64,000 nt of DNA from Nostoc desertorum CM1-VF14 (GTDB lineage Bacteria > Cyanobacteriota > Cyanobacteriia > Cyanobacteriales > Nostocaceae), in the NCBI GenBank assembly GCA_019359245.1, contig JAHHHR010000030.1, positions 1 through 64,000 on the forward strand. The letters are read 5' to 3'. Every line of letters starts with the position of its first letter. Position 1 is the first letter of the stretch. The translations under genes and the position numbers were made by a program. This document shows positions 7,568 through 17,200 of this stretch, one piece after another. The notes below the pieces were generated by a model that searched no databases, was not told the origin of the DNA, and was given only the letters and a program-made list of their open reading frames with translations.

Positions 7568-8662
7568 TTAATGTCCAGTTTTTTCTTGGCAACTTGCGTT
7601 TAAATCAAAACTTTGACATTCTGTAGTTTCCAGTAATTGCCTAACCGTATTACCAGGCTGACAACTCATCAAAGTTGCTCCCATTGTAGCCAGTGTAACA
7701 ACAGTAGCTAGTCCCAACAAAGTAGATCGTTTTCTAGGTTTGATTGTCCTGATTAAATTATCTATCCCAGTGGCACTACCAACAACTTCAATTGGCCCAA
7801 GTGCTTTTAAAGCAATAGCCGCATTAGCATAGCGACGTTTTCGATTGCGTTCCACCATTTTCATCAACCACCACCGGAAACGCGGACTGATTTTAGGAAC
7901 TAATTGCTGGAAATTAAAGCGATAGTTATCATCAATTAATTTCCCAATCTCAACAGAACGGGTATTAGTAAGTAAGCAAATCAATGTTGCTCCCAAACTA
8001 TATAAATCTGATGCCTCAGTCAGGGAATGACCAAACTGTTCCTCTGGTGGCATAAAGCCTGGCGTTCCTGCTACAAAACTGCTCAGAGCTACTTTTGCAC
8101 CCTGTATCCTAGCTAAACCAAAATCAACTAGATAAGCATTTAGTTGTTCATCAACCAAAATATTTTCTGGTTTAATATCGCGATGAATAATTGGCGGAAT
8201 TTGCTTTTGTAGATAAACCAAAATCTCTAAAATTGACAAAGCAATTTGCTTTATTTCTTCTGGATTAAAGCTGCTCGTTAAGCTTAAAGATGGGGCATTT
8301 TTGTATTCCTGCACCAGATAAAAAGCCCCTGGTATTTCAAAAGAACCTAGATAGCGAGGAATGCGAGAATGATTTAGTTGCTGCAAAATTTCGATTTCGC
8401 GCTGATATGCTTTTACACCTGACAAATCAGCATCTGCACGAGTAAAACAAAACTCTTTAATCACTACCTGTTGCTTAGAGTTGAGGACATTAGCTAAGTA
8501 AGTAATGCGTCCCCCTTCTCGGTTGCGTCCTAGTTCGCTGATAACTTGATAACCTTGTTTAGAAAAATCTGGATGGTGATTTAAGGGAATTACTCTTTTA
8601 TATCCATTACGCACATCAAGCTCCATTAAATACCAGATGAGTTTGATTCTGTCAACATACAA
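7568..8662 (-). CDS. Membrane-anchored Ser/Thr protein kinase (Hanks type)
   Basis: This is a eukaryotic-type kinase of up to 364 residues. VVIKE carries the ATP-anchoring Lys (about 69), HRDIKPEN is the catalytic loop (about 160-167), and VDFGLAR is the DFG motif. A GTPGFMPPE segment forms the activation/P+1 loop, and DLYSLGATL is present. After the kinase core come a basic stretch, a membrane helix (LLGLATVVTLATMGATL) and a short Cys-containing tail probably outside the cytoplasm. An internal Met at 8626 (MELDVRNGY) may be the true start, because the first 12 residues are atypical. It is upstream of and collinear with the CHAT-AAA_35 gene but 420 bp away, separated by the palindrome and 21-bp array, so co-transcription is unlikely. 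Confidence 0.9.
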   Translation of the reverse strand: MYVDRIKLIWYLMELDVRNGYKRVIPLNHHPDFSKQGYQVISELGRNREGGRITYLANVLNSKQQVVIKEFCFTRADADLSGVKAYQREIEILQQLNHSRIPRYLGSFEIPGAFYLVQEYKNAPSLSLTSSFNPEEIKQIALSILEILVYLQKQIPPIIHRDIKPENILVDEQLNAYLVDFGLARIQGAKVALSSFVAGTPGFMPPEEQFGHSLTEASDLYSLGATLICLLTNTRSVEIGKLIDDNYRFNFQQLVPKISPRFRWWLMKMVERNRKRRYANAAIALKALGPIEVVGSATGIDNLIRTIKPRKRSTLLGLATVVTLATMGATLMSCQPGNTVRQLLETTECQSFDLNASCQEKTGH

Positions 8663-8829
8663 TTAGAAAGATTAAGGAATTTTAGATTTTAAATTTTGGA
8701 TTGAAAGATGCAAAACCAAAACTTTTTGATTGAGCAGCCCTGCATTTATAAGCCACTGTGGTCTTCTCACAAAGGGAGAGGTTAGTGTTAAGGGATCTCC
8801 CAAGTGGATCAATTGGCGTGCTAATAATC

Positions 8830-8850
8830 AATCTAAAATCTAAAATCTAA
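8830..8850 (+). repeat. Heptanucleotide short tandem repeat (AATCTAA x3)
   Basis: Three exact copies of AATCTAA form a short tandem repeat of the kind common between genes of heterocystous cyanobacteria. It lies in the 285-bp gap between the alpha/beta hydrolase and kinase genes. The rest of that gap shows nothing else I can identify. Confidence 0.8.
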
Positions 8851-8947
8851 AATTGAGTCACCCAGATTGTTAGCCCCATATCTATCTGCATTGGCCAAGG
8901 CGCATTATCAGAAAGTTTTTTTGCATTTGCGTCTTGGCGGGAAATTG

Positions 8948-9841
8948 TTAACTTTGTGCTAGCCAATCGATAATCTGGGCATTAACAACATCTGGAACCT
9001 CATCGTGGGGACAATGACCGGCATTGGGAATGGGAACAATTTTGATTTCTTTGCCATTTTCACGCGCCTTTTCGTAAATCTTTGCCCCGGTAATTGGTGT
9101 CCAGGGATCGTCAGCACCCCAAATTACTAATAGAGGACGTTCTACTTTGGGCAAAAGTTCCTCTGGGCCTGGGCCAGGAGGGGCTGTGAGAATAGAGGCG
9201 AAAACTTGCTGCGCTCCTGGGTCGCAAGAAGGAGTATAAAGTAAATCGACTAATTCATCGGTGACGGCTTCACGGTTCCGGTAAACTTGGTAGAGAGTAC
9301 GGCGAATTTGGGCTTTTTGGCGGATGCGGTTATAGACAAATTTACCTGTAATTGGCGATCGCACAAACCGATTAAAAGTTGACATCACAATCCGTAGTGG
9401 CGGGTTCAATTCGTGGGGACGATGGCTCAACCCACCCGCAGAGTTAATTAAAATACCACCAGCAGCAATTTCTGGATGTTCTACCAGTACTATTAAGCTC
9501 AAAAGTGCGCCGATGGAGTTGCCAATAAATACAGCAGGTTCGTGTATGTGTGCTGTGCAGAAATCTTTCAGCAGTTCCACCCAGACTTCCACAGTGTAAT
9601 CAATGGGCGCTTTATCGGAACCGCCAAAACCTAAGAGGTCTATGGCAAATACCTGGTAGCCAGCATTAGCTAAAACTGGGATATTTTTGCGCCAGTGTCC
9701 AATGGAAGCACCGAAGCCGTGAACCAGTACCAAAGGTCGTCCTGTGCCCATAACAGTGTACTGGATTTTGTAACCCTGCCAATTCCAAATGAATTTTTCA
9801 AAGGCGTCTTGAGTTGGAAGCTGTTGTGTCGTTACAGTCAT
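8948..9841 (-). CDS. Alpha/beta-fold hydrolase
   Basis: A 297-residue single-domain hydrolase. It has the oxyanion motif LVHGFGAS, the nucleophile elbow GNSIGA (Ser), the acid in WGADDPW, and the catalytic His in GHCPHDE. The N-terminal WNWQGYKIQYTVMGTGRPLV resembles the cyanobacterial and plastid branch that includes chlorophyll dephytylase/pheophytinase-like enzymes. The substrate cannot be fixed from sequence alone. No signal peptide is seen, so it is probably cytosolic or thylakoid-peripheral. The ATG at 9841 gives a normal N-terminus. Neighbours (SLH protein, kinase) give no pathway context. Confidence 0.85.
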   Translation of the reverse strand: MTVTTQQLPTQDAFEKFIWNWQGYKIQYTVMGTGRPLVLVHGFGASIGHWRKNIPVLANAGYQVFAIDLLGFGGSDKAPIDYTVEVWVELLKDFCTAHIHEPAVFIGNSIGALLSLIVLVEHPEIAAGGILINSAGGLSHRPHELNPPLRIVMSTFNRFVRSPITGKFVYNRIRQKAQIRRTLYQVYRNREAVTDELVDLLYTPSCDPGAQQVFASILTAPPGPGPEELLPKVERPLLVIWGADDPWTPITGAKIYEKARENGKEIKIVPIPNAGHCPHDEVPDVVNAQIIDWLAQS

Positions 9842-9908
9842 TAATAAGATTCATAAAGTGTTTCTTCAAATATATTAATGTCTCTGACCTCATAACTCCC
9901 TACTCCGT

Positions 9909-9932
9909 ACAGACGCGATGAATTGCGTCTCT
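9909..9932. repeat. Imperfect palindrome related to the AGACGC-GCGTCT family
   Basis: AGACGCGATGAATTGCGTCT forms a hairpin with six perfectly paired outer bases on each side. It lies between the hydrolase start and the SLH gene. It resembles the perfect palindrome at 11747-11770 and is likely a decayed member of the same dispersed family. Confidence 0.6.
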
Positions 9933-10031
9933 CCCTACTGATTTAAATGTTAGTTCCATCCACCCCAAGGGATTAATAAGTCAAGGGATACCAAATACCC
10001 CTGTAACTTTTTAGACGAATGGTAGTTTGGG

Positions 10032-11732
10032 ATGAAATACATGAATCAAAGTTATTTTGCTCAAATGAGCAAGTTTGTTCTGGCTGCAACCTCTGTGGCA
10101 ATATTTTCACCAATAGCTTCTGCTTACGCAACTTTAGGATTCTCTACCACCGTCGCCCAAATAACAGATAATTCTACAAGTCAACAACTTTTAGCCGATA
10201 AAAAAGTAGAAACAAGGAGCCGTACTACTACTGTTGAGCGGCAAACTATCACCACAGAAAGCCGTAATAGTACTGCTTCAGCAAAAGCGAAAAAAACAGG
10301 TTTTAGCCTTGCCATTTGGGAACCATCCGGTAACTTGTCAGAGGTGATTGCTCGCATTTCTGTCAAGAGTAAAGGTAGCAAGGGCTATTTAAAAGAGCGG
10401 TTTTTGGGTGATTACAAGTACAAAATTAAGCAAAAAGCAAAATTTGCTAAGGGGTTAAAAGCTAGCGATCGCATCGTCGTGCGATTGTATGATGTTCAAA
10501 ACCGCTTTATTGGCTACAGCGAATTTGAATGTTTGTCTGCAAACACCACAGTTAACCTGGTTTTGTCAGCCAAGCCTACAGAATACCAAGTCGTTCGCAC
10601 TGTTTATGGTGTTGATGCTGACCAAAACGGCACTATTGACGCAGGTACCACCACCTACGACTACTTCACTCAAGTTAGCAGCCAACGTGTTAGTTTTCTG
10701 AGCAGTTCCCAAACCTTCCAAGGTAGTCAGTTCCAAGTAGAAGGTTTATCAAAAATTGCAGGAACCAGTGTTTATCCCGTTTCTTTCACTCAGGGTGAGT
10801 ATGCTTTAGTGCGTCAGTCATTCGTGAGCGTCTTTAGCTCCGACTTGGCAGAGGCTTTGCAAGCTACTCCTGGCAGCTTAGTGCAGGTGATTGAAGTCAG
10901 CGATAACTCTAGCTATGATGTCAGCCAAATGCTGATGAATTATCGGCAAGTTGGGATGTCTCGCGCTCTCCAGGTTGGGTTTTCTGATGTTTCCACAGAT
11001 TACTGGGCTAAAGACTTTATTGCCGAATTGGCCTCAATGGAAATTCTCGAAGGTTTTCCTGATGGGACTTTCCGCCCGGATGCACCAGTAACTCGTGCCC
11101 AATTTGCGGCAATGCTGCGGAAAGCGTTTACCAAGGGGAAAATTCGCCAAGCGATCGCATTTAAAGATGTCTCAACTCAATATTGGGCTTACAATGCCAT
11201 CAGCGAAGTTTATCAAATGGGCTTTTTAAACGCTGTTATTGGCAAAGGTTTCAACCCCAGTCAAAGCCTTTCTCGCCTTGACATTTTGGTAGCACTAGCG
11301 CGGGGATTAAATTATCAAAGCAGTGGTTCTACGGATACAATCTTATCTGTTTACAGCGATGCAACTACTATTCGTAGTGAATATCGCAGTCTGATTGCAG
11401 CTCTCACACAACGCGGTATAGTCGTCAACTATCCCAATGTGAACTTGCTAAATGTTGAACGAGTAGCAACCAGGTCTGAAGTATCTGCTTTGCTATACCA
11501 AGCCCTATCTAGCACCGGAGAGATAGCAAACATCTCCTCGCAGTATGTCGTAGGACAACAACAACAACAAGTTGCAGTGGAGGAGCAGACTGAAACTTCG
11601 ACTGAGGGCGTCAAACCACGCCGCAATTGCAACCAAGGAATTGGTAATGGTGCTGAGGGCTGTGACCCTGGCAATTCCAGTCCTCACGGTGGTAGTAACG
11701 ATGAAGGTGGACGCACACCTGGCAAAAGGTAA
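10032..11732 (+). CDS. SLH-domain envelope protein
   Basis: This 566-residue exported protein starts with a signal peptide (about residues 1-35: a hydrophobic LAATSVAIFSPIASAYA stretch). It then has a Thr/Ser-rich segment and a beta-rich region (about 90-290). The C-terminal half contains SLH repeats: FSDVSTDYWAKDFIAELA with GFPDGTFRPDAPVTRAQFA, then FKDVSTQYWAYNAISEVY, then a weaker third (about 430-490). SLH domains anchor proteins to secondary cell-wall polymers or, in cyanobacteria, tie the outer membrane to peptidoglycan. A Gln/Glu-rich linker and a Gly/Asn/Arg-rich tail end the protein. It is monocistronic and converges on the VOC gene across a palindromic terminator-like sequence. Confidence 0.9.
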   Translation: MKYMNQSYFAQMSKFVLAATSVAIFSPIASAYATLGFSTTVAQITDNSTSQQLLADKKVETRSRTTTVERQTITTESRNSTASAKAKKTGFSLAIWEPSGNLSEVIARISVKSKGSKGYLKERFLGDYKYKIKQKAKFAKGLKASDRIVVRLYDVQNRFIGYSEFECLSANTTVNLVLSAKPTEYQVVRTVYGVDADQNGTIDAGTTTYDYFTQVSSQRVSFLSSSQTFQGSQFQVEGLSKIAGTSVYPVSFTQGEYALVRQSFVSVFSSDLAEALQATPGSLVQVIEVSDNSSYDVSQMLMNYRQVGMSRALQVGFSDVSTDYWAKDFIAELASMEILEGFPDGTFRPDAPVTRAQFAAMLRKAFTKGKIRQAIAFKDVSTQYWAYNAISEVYQMGFLNAVIGKGFNPSQSLSRLDILVALARGLNYQSSGSTDTILSVYSDATTIRSEYRSLIAALTQRGIVVNYPNVNLLNVERVATRSEVSALLYQALSSTGEIANISSQYVVGQQQQQVAVEEQTETSTEGVKPRRNCNQGIGNGAEGCDPGNSSPHGGSNDEGGRTPGKR

Positions 11733-11743
11733 TACCATTCTTT

Positions 11744-12181
11744 TTAAGAGACGCGATTAATCGCGTCTCTAGCTTGCTCGACTGTAAAACTAATTTCCTG
11801 ACCATAGGAAATTTCCAGTGTATGGCCATCTGGGTCTCGCAGATAAGCCCAGTAACCAACTGGATGACCCCAGTCATTTGGCCCAGCCAACAGTATTCCC
11901 TTAGCATGTGCCTCATTGCATAGGTGATCAATTTCCTCACGATTCTGATAAGCTACCCCAAGATGAGATTGTGGTAAAAGTGCGCCTTCTACTTTAGGTA
12001 CTTTAATGAGGACAATTACAAAAGGTCTAGTCAGGTCACTAATCCAAGCAACATCTGATTGAGTCGCTTGATCAATGCGATGATGTACGACTGTCATCTG
12101 AGCATACTTTGCATAAAATGAGATACTTGCATCAACATCACTGACTGCAAGTGCAATGTGAGTAAAACCAAGATCAGACAT
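11744..12181 (-). CDS. VOC-superfamily (glyoxalase/dioxygenase-like) protein
   Basis: The chosen start is the ATG at 12181 (MSDLGFTHIALAVSDVDAS), which matches the usual beginning of the fold; an upstream ATG at 12211 would add ten odd residues. The vicinal-oxygen-chelate pattern is clear. There is a His in FTHIALAVSD, a second module with SHLGVAYQN, and the terminal YLRDPDGHTLEISYG carrying the metal-binding Glu. Family members include glyoxalase I, fosfomycin-resistance proteins and extradiol dioxygenases; the substrate is unknown here. The last residues are encoded by a palindromic repeat, so the native C-terminus may have been altered by that repeat. Confidence 0.85.
   Translation of the reverse strand: MSDLGFTHIALAVSDVDASISFYAKYAQMTVVHHRIDQATQSDVAWISDLTRPFVIVLIKVPKVEGALLPQSHLGVAYQNREEIDHLCNEAHAKGILLAGPNDWGHPVGYWAYLRDPDGHTLEISYGQEISFTVEQARDAINRVS
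11747..11770. terminator. 24-bp perfect palindrome between convergent genes, overlapping the VOC gene end
   Basis: The left arm AGAGACGCGATT is followed by its exact reverse complement. It sits 15 bp after the SLH gene stop and within the last codons of the convergent VOC gene. A hairpin here could end transcription from both sides. It belongs to the same palindrome family as 32506-32535. No long T-tract follows, so the terminator role is inferred from position. Confidence 0.55.
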
Positions 12182-12292
12182 AAAAAAACTCCGTAGTAGG
12201 CTTGACCGCACGAATGTAGGTGTTGGTCTTAGTGCTTACTAAGAAAGGTGACACCATTGATAATGAAGGTAGGCGTTATCTTCACAAAATTT

Positions 12293-13072
12293 ATGTTTTT
12301 AACTTGGTTAGACAGTAACTCTTGGCTGCTGGAAATCGGCGGGAAACGAATACTAATTGACCCTTGGCTGGTTGGTTCGTTAATTTTCAGCAATTTGGAT
12401 TGGTTATTCAAAGGTTCGCGATCGCAAGAGCGCCCAATCCCAGATAACATTGATCTGATCTTGCTGTCTCAAGGTTTAGAAGACCACGCTCATCCACCAA
12501 CGCTTAAATTACTTGATCACAGCATCAAGGTTGTAGCTTCTCCTAATGCTGCCAACGTTGTACAGCAGTTAGGTTACACCCAAGTAACAGTATTGGCTCA
12601 TGGTGAAACTTTCACTTTAAATAATCAAGTTGAAATCAAGGCTTTCCCTGGCTCTCCAATTGGCCCCACTCTGGTAGAAAATAGTTATCTCCTCAAAGAG
12701 TTGGAGAGTGGTTTAACTGTATACTACGAGCCTCATGGGTATCATTCCCCAGAACTTAAGCAAGCTGCACCTATAGATGTAGTAATTACACCGTTTATTG
12801 ACATGACATTGCCTTTGCTTGGGTCGATTATTAAAGGACAAAATAGTGCTTTAGAAGTAGTAAAATCGTTACAACCTCAAGTAATAATACCTACAGCGGC
12901 TGGTGGTGATGTGGCGTTTGAGGGATTGTTGATGAAATTCATTCAGACTAAAGGAACTGCTGAGGAATTTCGTTCGTTACTTGAGAAAAACAATCTTTCG
13001 ACACGCGTACTTGAGCCAAAACCAGGCGATCGCTTTGAATTACCATTAGAAAAACGAGCATTAGCAATCTAA
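12293..13072 (+). CDS. MBL-fold (beta-lactamase-like) hydrolase
   Basis: The ATG at 12293 gives MFLTWLDSNSWLLEI, the normal beginning of this group; upstream codons to 12248 look like non-conserved leader. Recognisable elements are KRILIDPWL, the metal-binding loop LLSQGLEDHAHPPTL (variant of HxHxDH, keeping Asp-His-x-His), and later NSYLL and EPHGYH blocks. It belongs to the UlaG-like or cyanobacterial MBL-fold group; the substrate is unknown. The first His of the classical motif is replaced by Gln, so metal occupancy may differ from canonical enzymes. The gene runs divergently from the VOC gene. Confidence 0.8.
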   Translation: MFLTWLDSNSWLLEIGGKRILIDPWLVGSLIFSNLDWLFKGSRSQERPIPDNIDLILLSQGLEDHAHPPTLKLLDHSIKVVASPNAANVVQQLGYTQVTVLAHGETFTLNNQVEIKAFPGSPIGPTLVENSYLLKELESGLTVYYEPHGYHSPELKQAAPIDVVITPFIDMTLPLLGSIIKGQNSALEVVKSLQPQVIIPTAAGGDVAFEGLLMKFIQTKGTAEEFRSLLEKNNLSTRVLEPKPGDRFELPLEKRALAI

Positions 13073-13080
13073 GCACCTAA

Positions 13081-13138
13081 CCCTAGCGATTAGAAATCAA
13101 GGTTTTTATTGTATAGATAAGACTTCTAGTCGCCAGGG
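13081..13138 (+). terminator. Hairpin after the MBL-fold gene
   Basis: CCCTAGCGATTAGAA (13081-13095) can pair with TTCTAGTCGCCAGGG (13124-13138), with 13 of 15 positions complementary. It lies nine bases after the MBL-fold stop and probably stabilises or terminates that transcript. No clear poly-T follows. Confidence 0.5.
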
Positions 13139-13221
13139 GTAATTTTGTTCAATAGCTGAATTATCTTTATTAACTTCTAGTTCGTTAGTTGTCAGATTAG
13201 CTGCTTGAGATTTTCTGGATT

Positions 13222-14139
13222 ATGGACTTGCCAATTATCTACCACCCAGATTACATTGCTCCCCTACCTGAAGGACATCGCTTCCCGATGTCTAAGTTCC
13301 GACAACTCTACGAATTGCTGTTAGCTGATGGTGTAGCAAATCAAGAACAATTTCACGCTCCCGAACGTCCGCCGCTGGAATTGATAGAGTTAGTCCATAC
13401 CCCAAATTATGTTAAAGCTTACTGTGAAGGAACCCTAGATCCCAAAGCACAGCGTCGCATTGGTTTGCCTTGGAGTCCAGCATTAGCGAATCGTACCTGT
13501 GTAGCGGTAGGTGGTACAATACTCACTGCTAAACTAGCACTAAATCAAGGTTTAGCTTGTAATACTGCTGGTGGAACTCATCATGCCTTTCCTAGTTATG
13601 GGTCTGGTTTTTGTATTTTCAACGATTTAGCGATCGCCTGTCGTGTTTTACAAAAAATTGGACTCGTCCAAAAAATCCTAATTGTAGATTTGGATGTCCA
13701 TCAAGGAGACGGTACCGCTTTTATATTTCAAGATGACGACAGCGTTTTTACTTTCTCCATGCACTGCGAAGTCAATTTTCCCGGTACTAAACAAAACAGC
13801 GATTTGGATGTCCCTTTGCCTGTGGGAATGGAGGATGATGCTTATTTACAAACCTTGGCGAATTACTTAGCAGATTTATTATCTAAAGTCAAGCCAGATT
13901 TAGTATTTTATGATGCTGGCGTTGACCCTCATATAGGCGATCGCTTAGGCAAATTAGCCTTAACTGATGCTGGCATTTTCCGCCGAGAAATGCAGGTTTT
14001 AAGTACCTGTATGAGTAGTGGTTATCCTGTCGCTTGCGTCATTGGTGGCGGTTATGCTGATGATATGAAATCTTTAGTTTGGCGGCATTCTTTGCTGCAT
14101 CGTGCCGCCAGTCAAGTTTATCAACAGTACAAACTTTGA
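13222..14139 (+). CDS. Histone-deacetylase-family metal-dependent deacetylase
   Basis: A 305-residue single-domain member of the arginase/deacetylase fold (class II HDAC/AcuC/acetylpolyamine amidohydrolase family). Catalytic elements are the tandem His in GGTHHAFP, the zinc-binding DLDVHQGDG, the second metal Asp in FYDAGVDPH, and the C-terminal VIGGGY loop. Bacterial members remove acetyl groups from polyamines, acetoin-related substrates or protein lysines, and the substrate cannot be told here. The ATG at 13222 yields a standard N-terminus (MDLPIIYHPDY). It lies 107 bp before the helicase gene on the same strand and could be co-transcribed, but no functional link is evident. Confidence 0.9.
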   Translation: MDLPIIYHPDYIAPLPEGHRFPMSKFRQLYELLLADGVANQEQFHAPERPPLELIELVHTPNYVKAYCEGTLDPKAQRRIGLPWSPALANRTCVAVGGTILTAKLALNQGLACNTAGGTHHAFPSYGSGFCIFNDLAIACRVLQKIGLVQKILIVDLDVHQGDGTAFIFQDDDSVFTFSMHCEVNFPGTKQNSDLDVPLPVGMEDDAYLQTLANYLADLLSKVKPDLVFYDAGVDPHIGDRLGKLALTDAGIFRREMQVLSTCMSSGYPVACVIGGGYADDMKSLVWRHSLLHRAASQVYQQYKL

Positions 14140-14246
14140 TGCAGCATTACTTATTGCAAAAATCCTGATTTATTATTTGGAACCAAAGATAGATTATCTC
14201 TGGTTTTATTTCATAAGAAAAACTTTGTGTGCAAAGGCAGCAGTAG

Positions 14247-17200
14247 ATGAACAACGGCAAACTCAGAATCTACGAACTAGCAAAAGAATTAAATTTGGAT
14301 AGCAAGAAGCTATTAGCAATTTGTGAAAAACTCAAAATTGTAGTTAAAAGCCATACCAGTACAATCTCAGAATCCGATGCAGAGCGTATTCGTCTAGCAG
14401 TAAGTAAACTAACAGCAAAATCGTCAAAAACTAAAACAAAGTCTGAAGATTGGGGTTATATGTTTATAGCTTCAGCAATTGATAGTTTTATCCGCCATCT
14501 TGAAGGTGAAAGCGCTCTTAAATCATATCCCGAATTTAGGGAGCGGCGCGATCGCGCCAACAAGTTAATGTTGGAATGTGTTGGTCAAAAGCCTTCTCTA
14601 TTTTATGTGCGTCGCAAAGGCGCAGGGAAAGAGGCAAGAGAAGAAATTTGGGATTTAACAATAGCAACAGATAGCGATGATTTTCAATTACCCGCAAGGC
14701 TTGAGAAGCTGAGAAAAACATTAGGATTTAGAGCGGCTGTACCAAAAGATGGACGCGACGGGATAAAAATCCTTTCGGTTCAGTTGTTACAACCCTCACG
14801 GGGACACGCCGATAGCTATGCTATACCTTGTCGCTTGCGTCTCTTACCTAATCATCAGCATCATCTCGACATTCCACCCGCAACATTAAAACGCATCGCA
14901 GCCGCGCCAGTTTGTGGCGAAAATGTGCCTACAGAAGAACAACTCAAAGCCTGGAAAGCATTTTTGCAGATTGAAGAAAAAATTGCTAAAGCACGTCAAT
15001 TTTGCGTGCGTTATGTAAGTCATAACTATAACTTCAAAAGACGGATTAGTTTTGAAATTGATGTAGCTTCAGCCACCCTGGATGGTTTCTATCAAAATTC
15101 TCTCGATGTGGAAAACTTTTGGGAACGAGCAAGACGCACAAAAAACGAAGATTTAAAACTTTTTGAAACTGCTCCCGTCGGCAAAAATTGGATTAGTGGT
15201 CGTCAATTAGGGACTGTTGAAGAAGTTGACCCCAACCGTTGTATTATCAGCCTCAGACTAGAACGGGATTTAGCTGAATTTATGGCAACAGAGCGTTATA
15301 AGTTGCCAGATACAGGATTTTTATGTTTTGAGGCAGTTGGTGATATTCAGCAGATTCAGCGCAAGAAAAAAGCTTTAGATGATTTGAATAATGGCTACAC
15401 CCAAAATCCATATTTGGGCAACTTTTTATTCGATGCTTCCCAAGCTAGACAAATCAAAACAACTGTTGAACTTCAAGCACAAGATTTATTGTTATCTTCT
15501 GCTAATCCTGGCCAGAAAGCAGCAGTAGAAAAGGTACTTGCCGCTAAGGATCTTGTTCTCATTCAAGGGCCGCCAGGTACTGGTAAAACTACCGTAATTG
15601 CCGAGATTTGTTATCAAATTGCGCTTCGAGGTGGACGAACTCTAATTGCTTCTCAAGCGAATTTAGCAGTAGATAACGCCCTGAGTAGATTAGTTCACAA
15701 CCCAGTAATTCGTGCCGTACGTAAGGGTAGAGCCGAAAAAGTTGGTGAGGAAGGACAGCCATTTTTAGAAGACCAAGTGATTGGCAGATGGCTAGAAAAT
15801 ACAGCAAATGACTGTGAAAACAATCTGACTCAACGGCTCGAAAATATAAAAGTTTTCAGTCAATTGCTGGCATCATCAGAAAGATTCACAACCTACTTCC
15901 AAACAGAGGAAGAATTCAATCAGCAAGAAACTAAATTTAATAAAAATAAATTGAAAATCGAGGCTAACTTTAAAGATCAGGAAAAATATTATAATGAAGC
16001 TGTAGAAAAACAGAATAACGTTGAATCTTTAATTGTAGGTCTGGAAAAGATACTAAACACTGCACCAAATATTAACTGGGAAGCTCCAGAAGTTGCAGAT
16101 TTCTTGCCGCTTCTTAAGCCATATACAGAAGGTAATAGTTTAGTAGAAGAATTTTTAGCAAACGTTCGTCAAACCATAAAATATACTAATGAGCTTGGCT
16201 TTGTACGTCCGGCACTTGGTGCTTTTGGTTTAGCGGTTTGGTTGCGTGAAACTGTAGCAACAGAAATTACTGGATTTAAAGCTGCTTTGGCTCATGCTCA
16301 AGAAGCGAGTGAAGCCATTTTAAAATTTGCAGCATCAGTGGAGGTTGTCAAACAAAATTTTGCATCGTTAAATCAGGTACAACCAGATTATCAGAAATAT
16401 ATTGCCAAGCTGCAAAACCTCCAGCAAACAATCCAGATTTGGGAAAACCGTAAACGGGAAATCGATTATATTATCTCAGCAGTAAAAGAATGGAAGTCTA
16501 CAGCACCTTCTCTTCTTTATCAAACTTTAAAAGATTGTCAGCAATCAGGTTTACCACTAACAGAAAATTTAGCGGACTTACCGCTAGGTTTGTTGATGTT
16601 TGCTAATACATTAAAATTACCAATAGTACCAAAAGTTTACAAAATTAACCTACCAGAATGGGAATTATTGACAAAGGCAATCGCTTATGAAATAGACGGA
16701 GGTTTTACTGACAGGCAGGGTAAACAGCATAACTTTAGCTATTTTTTACAACAAAACTTTAGTCAGATTCCAATGGTGTTATCAAAGAGCGATCGCACCC
16801 AATGGCAAGAAACCTATCAACAGTTTAACAATTATCAGCTACTCAACCCCAAACAGCGAAAATTACTAGTTGAAAATACCCAGATTTTTTTAATTAGAAT
16901 GCAACGGACTTATGGTGCATCATGGGAATGGAATAATATTGATTCTACTCTCACTAAGATTACACAAGAATTACTAGATACTATTCTTGCAAATGCCCGT
17001 CAATGCGTTTTAAAAGTAAAAACCGAAACTGATCAACAACTTCAGCATCTGCAACGCCAATTAAATGAACTTCAGAAAAACGAAATCAGCCAACAGCAAA
17101 TATCCATTACTCAAGCTGAGGTAGAAAAAGCACAGCAAGACGCTAATTTGCAACTTGGACAAGTTATTAATATTTTGCAAGAACTTAATAAACAAAATAT

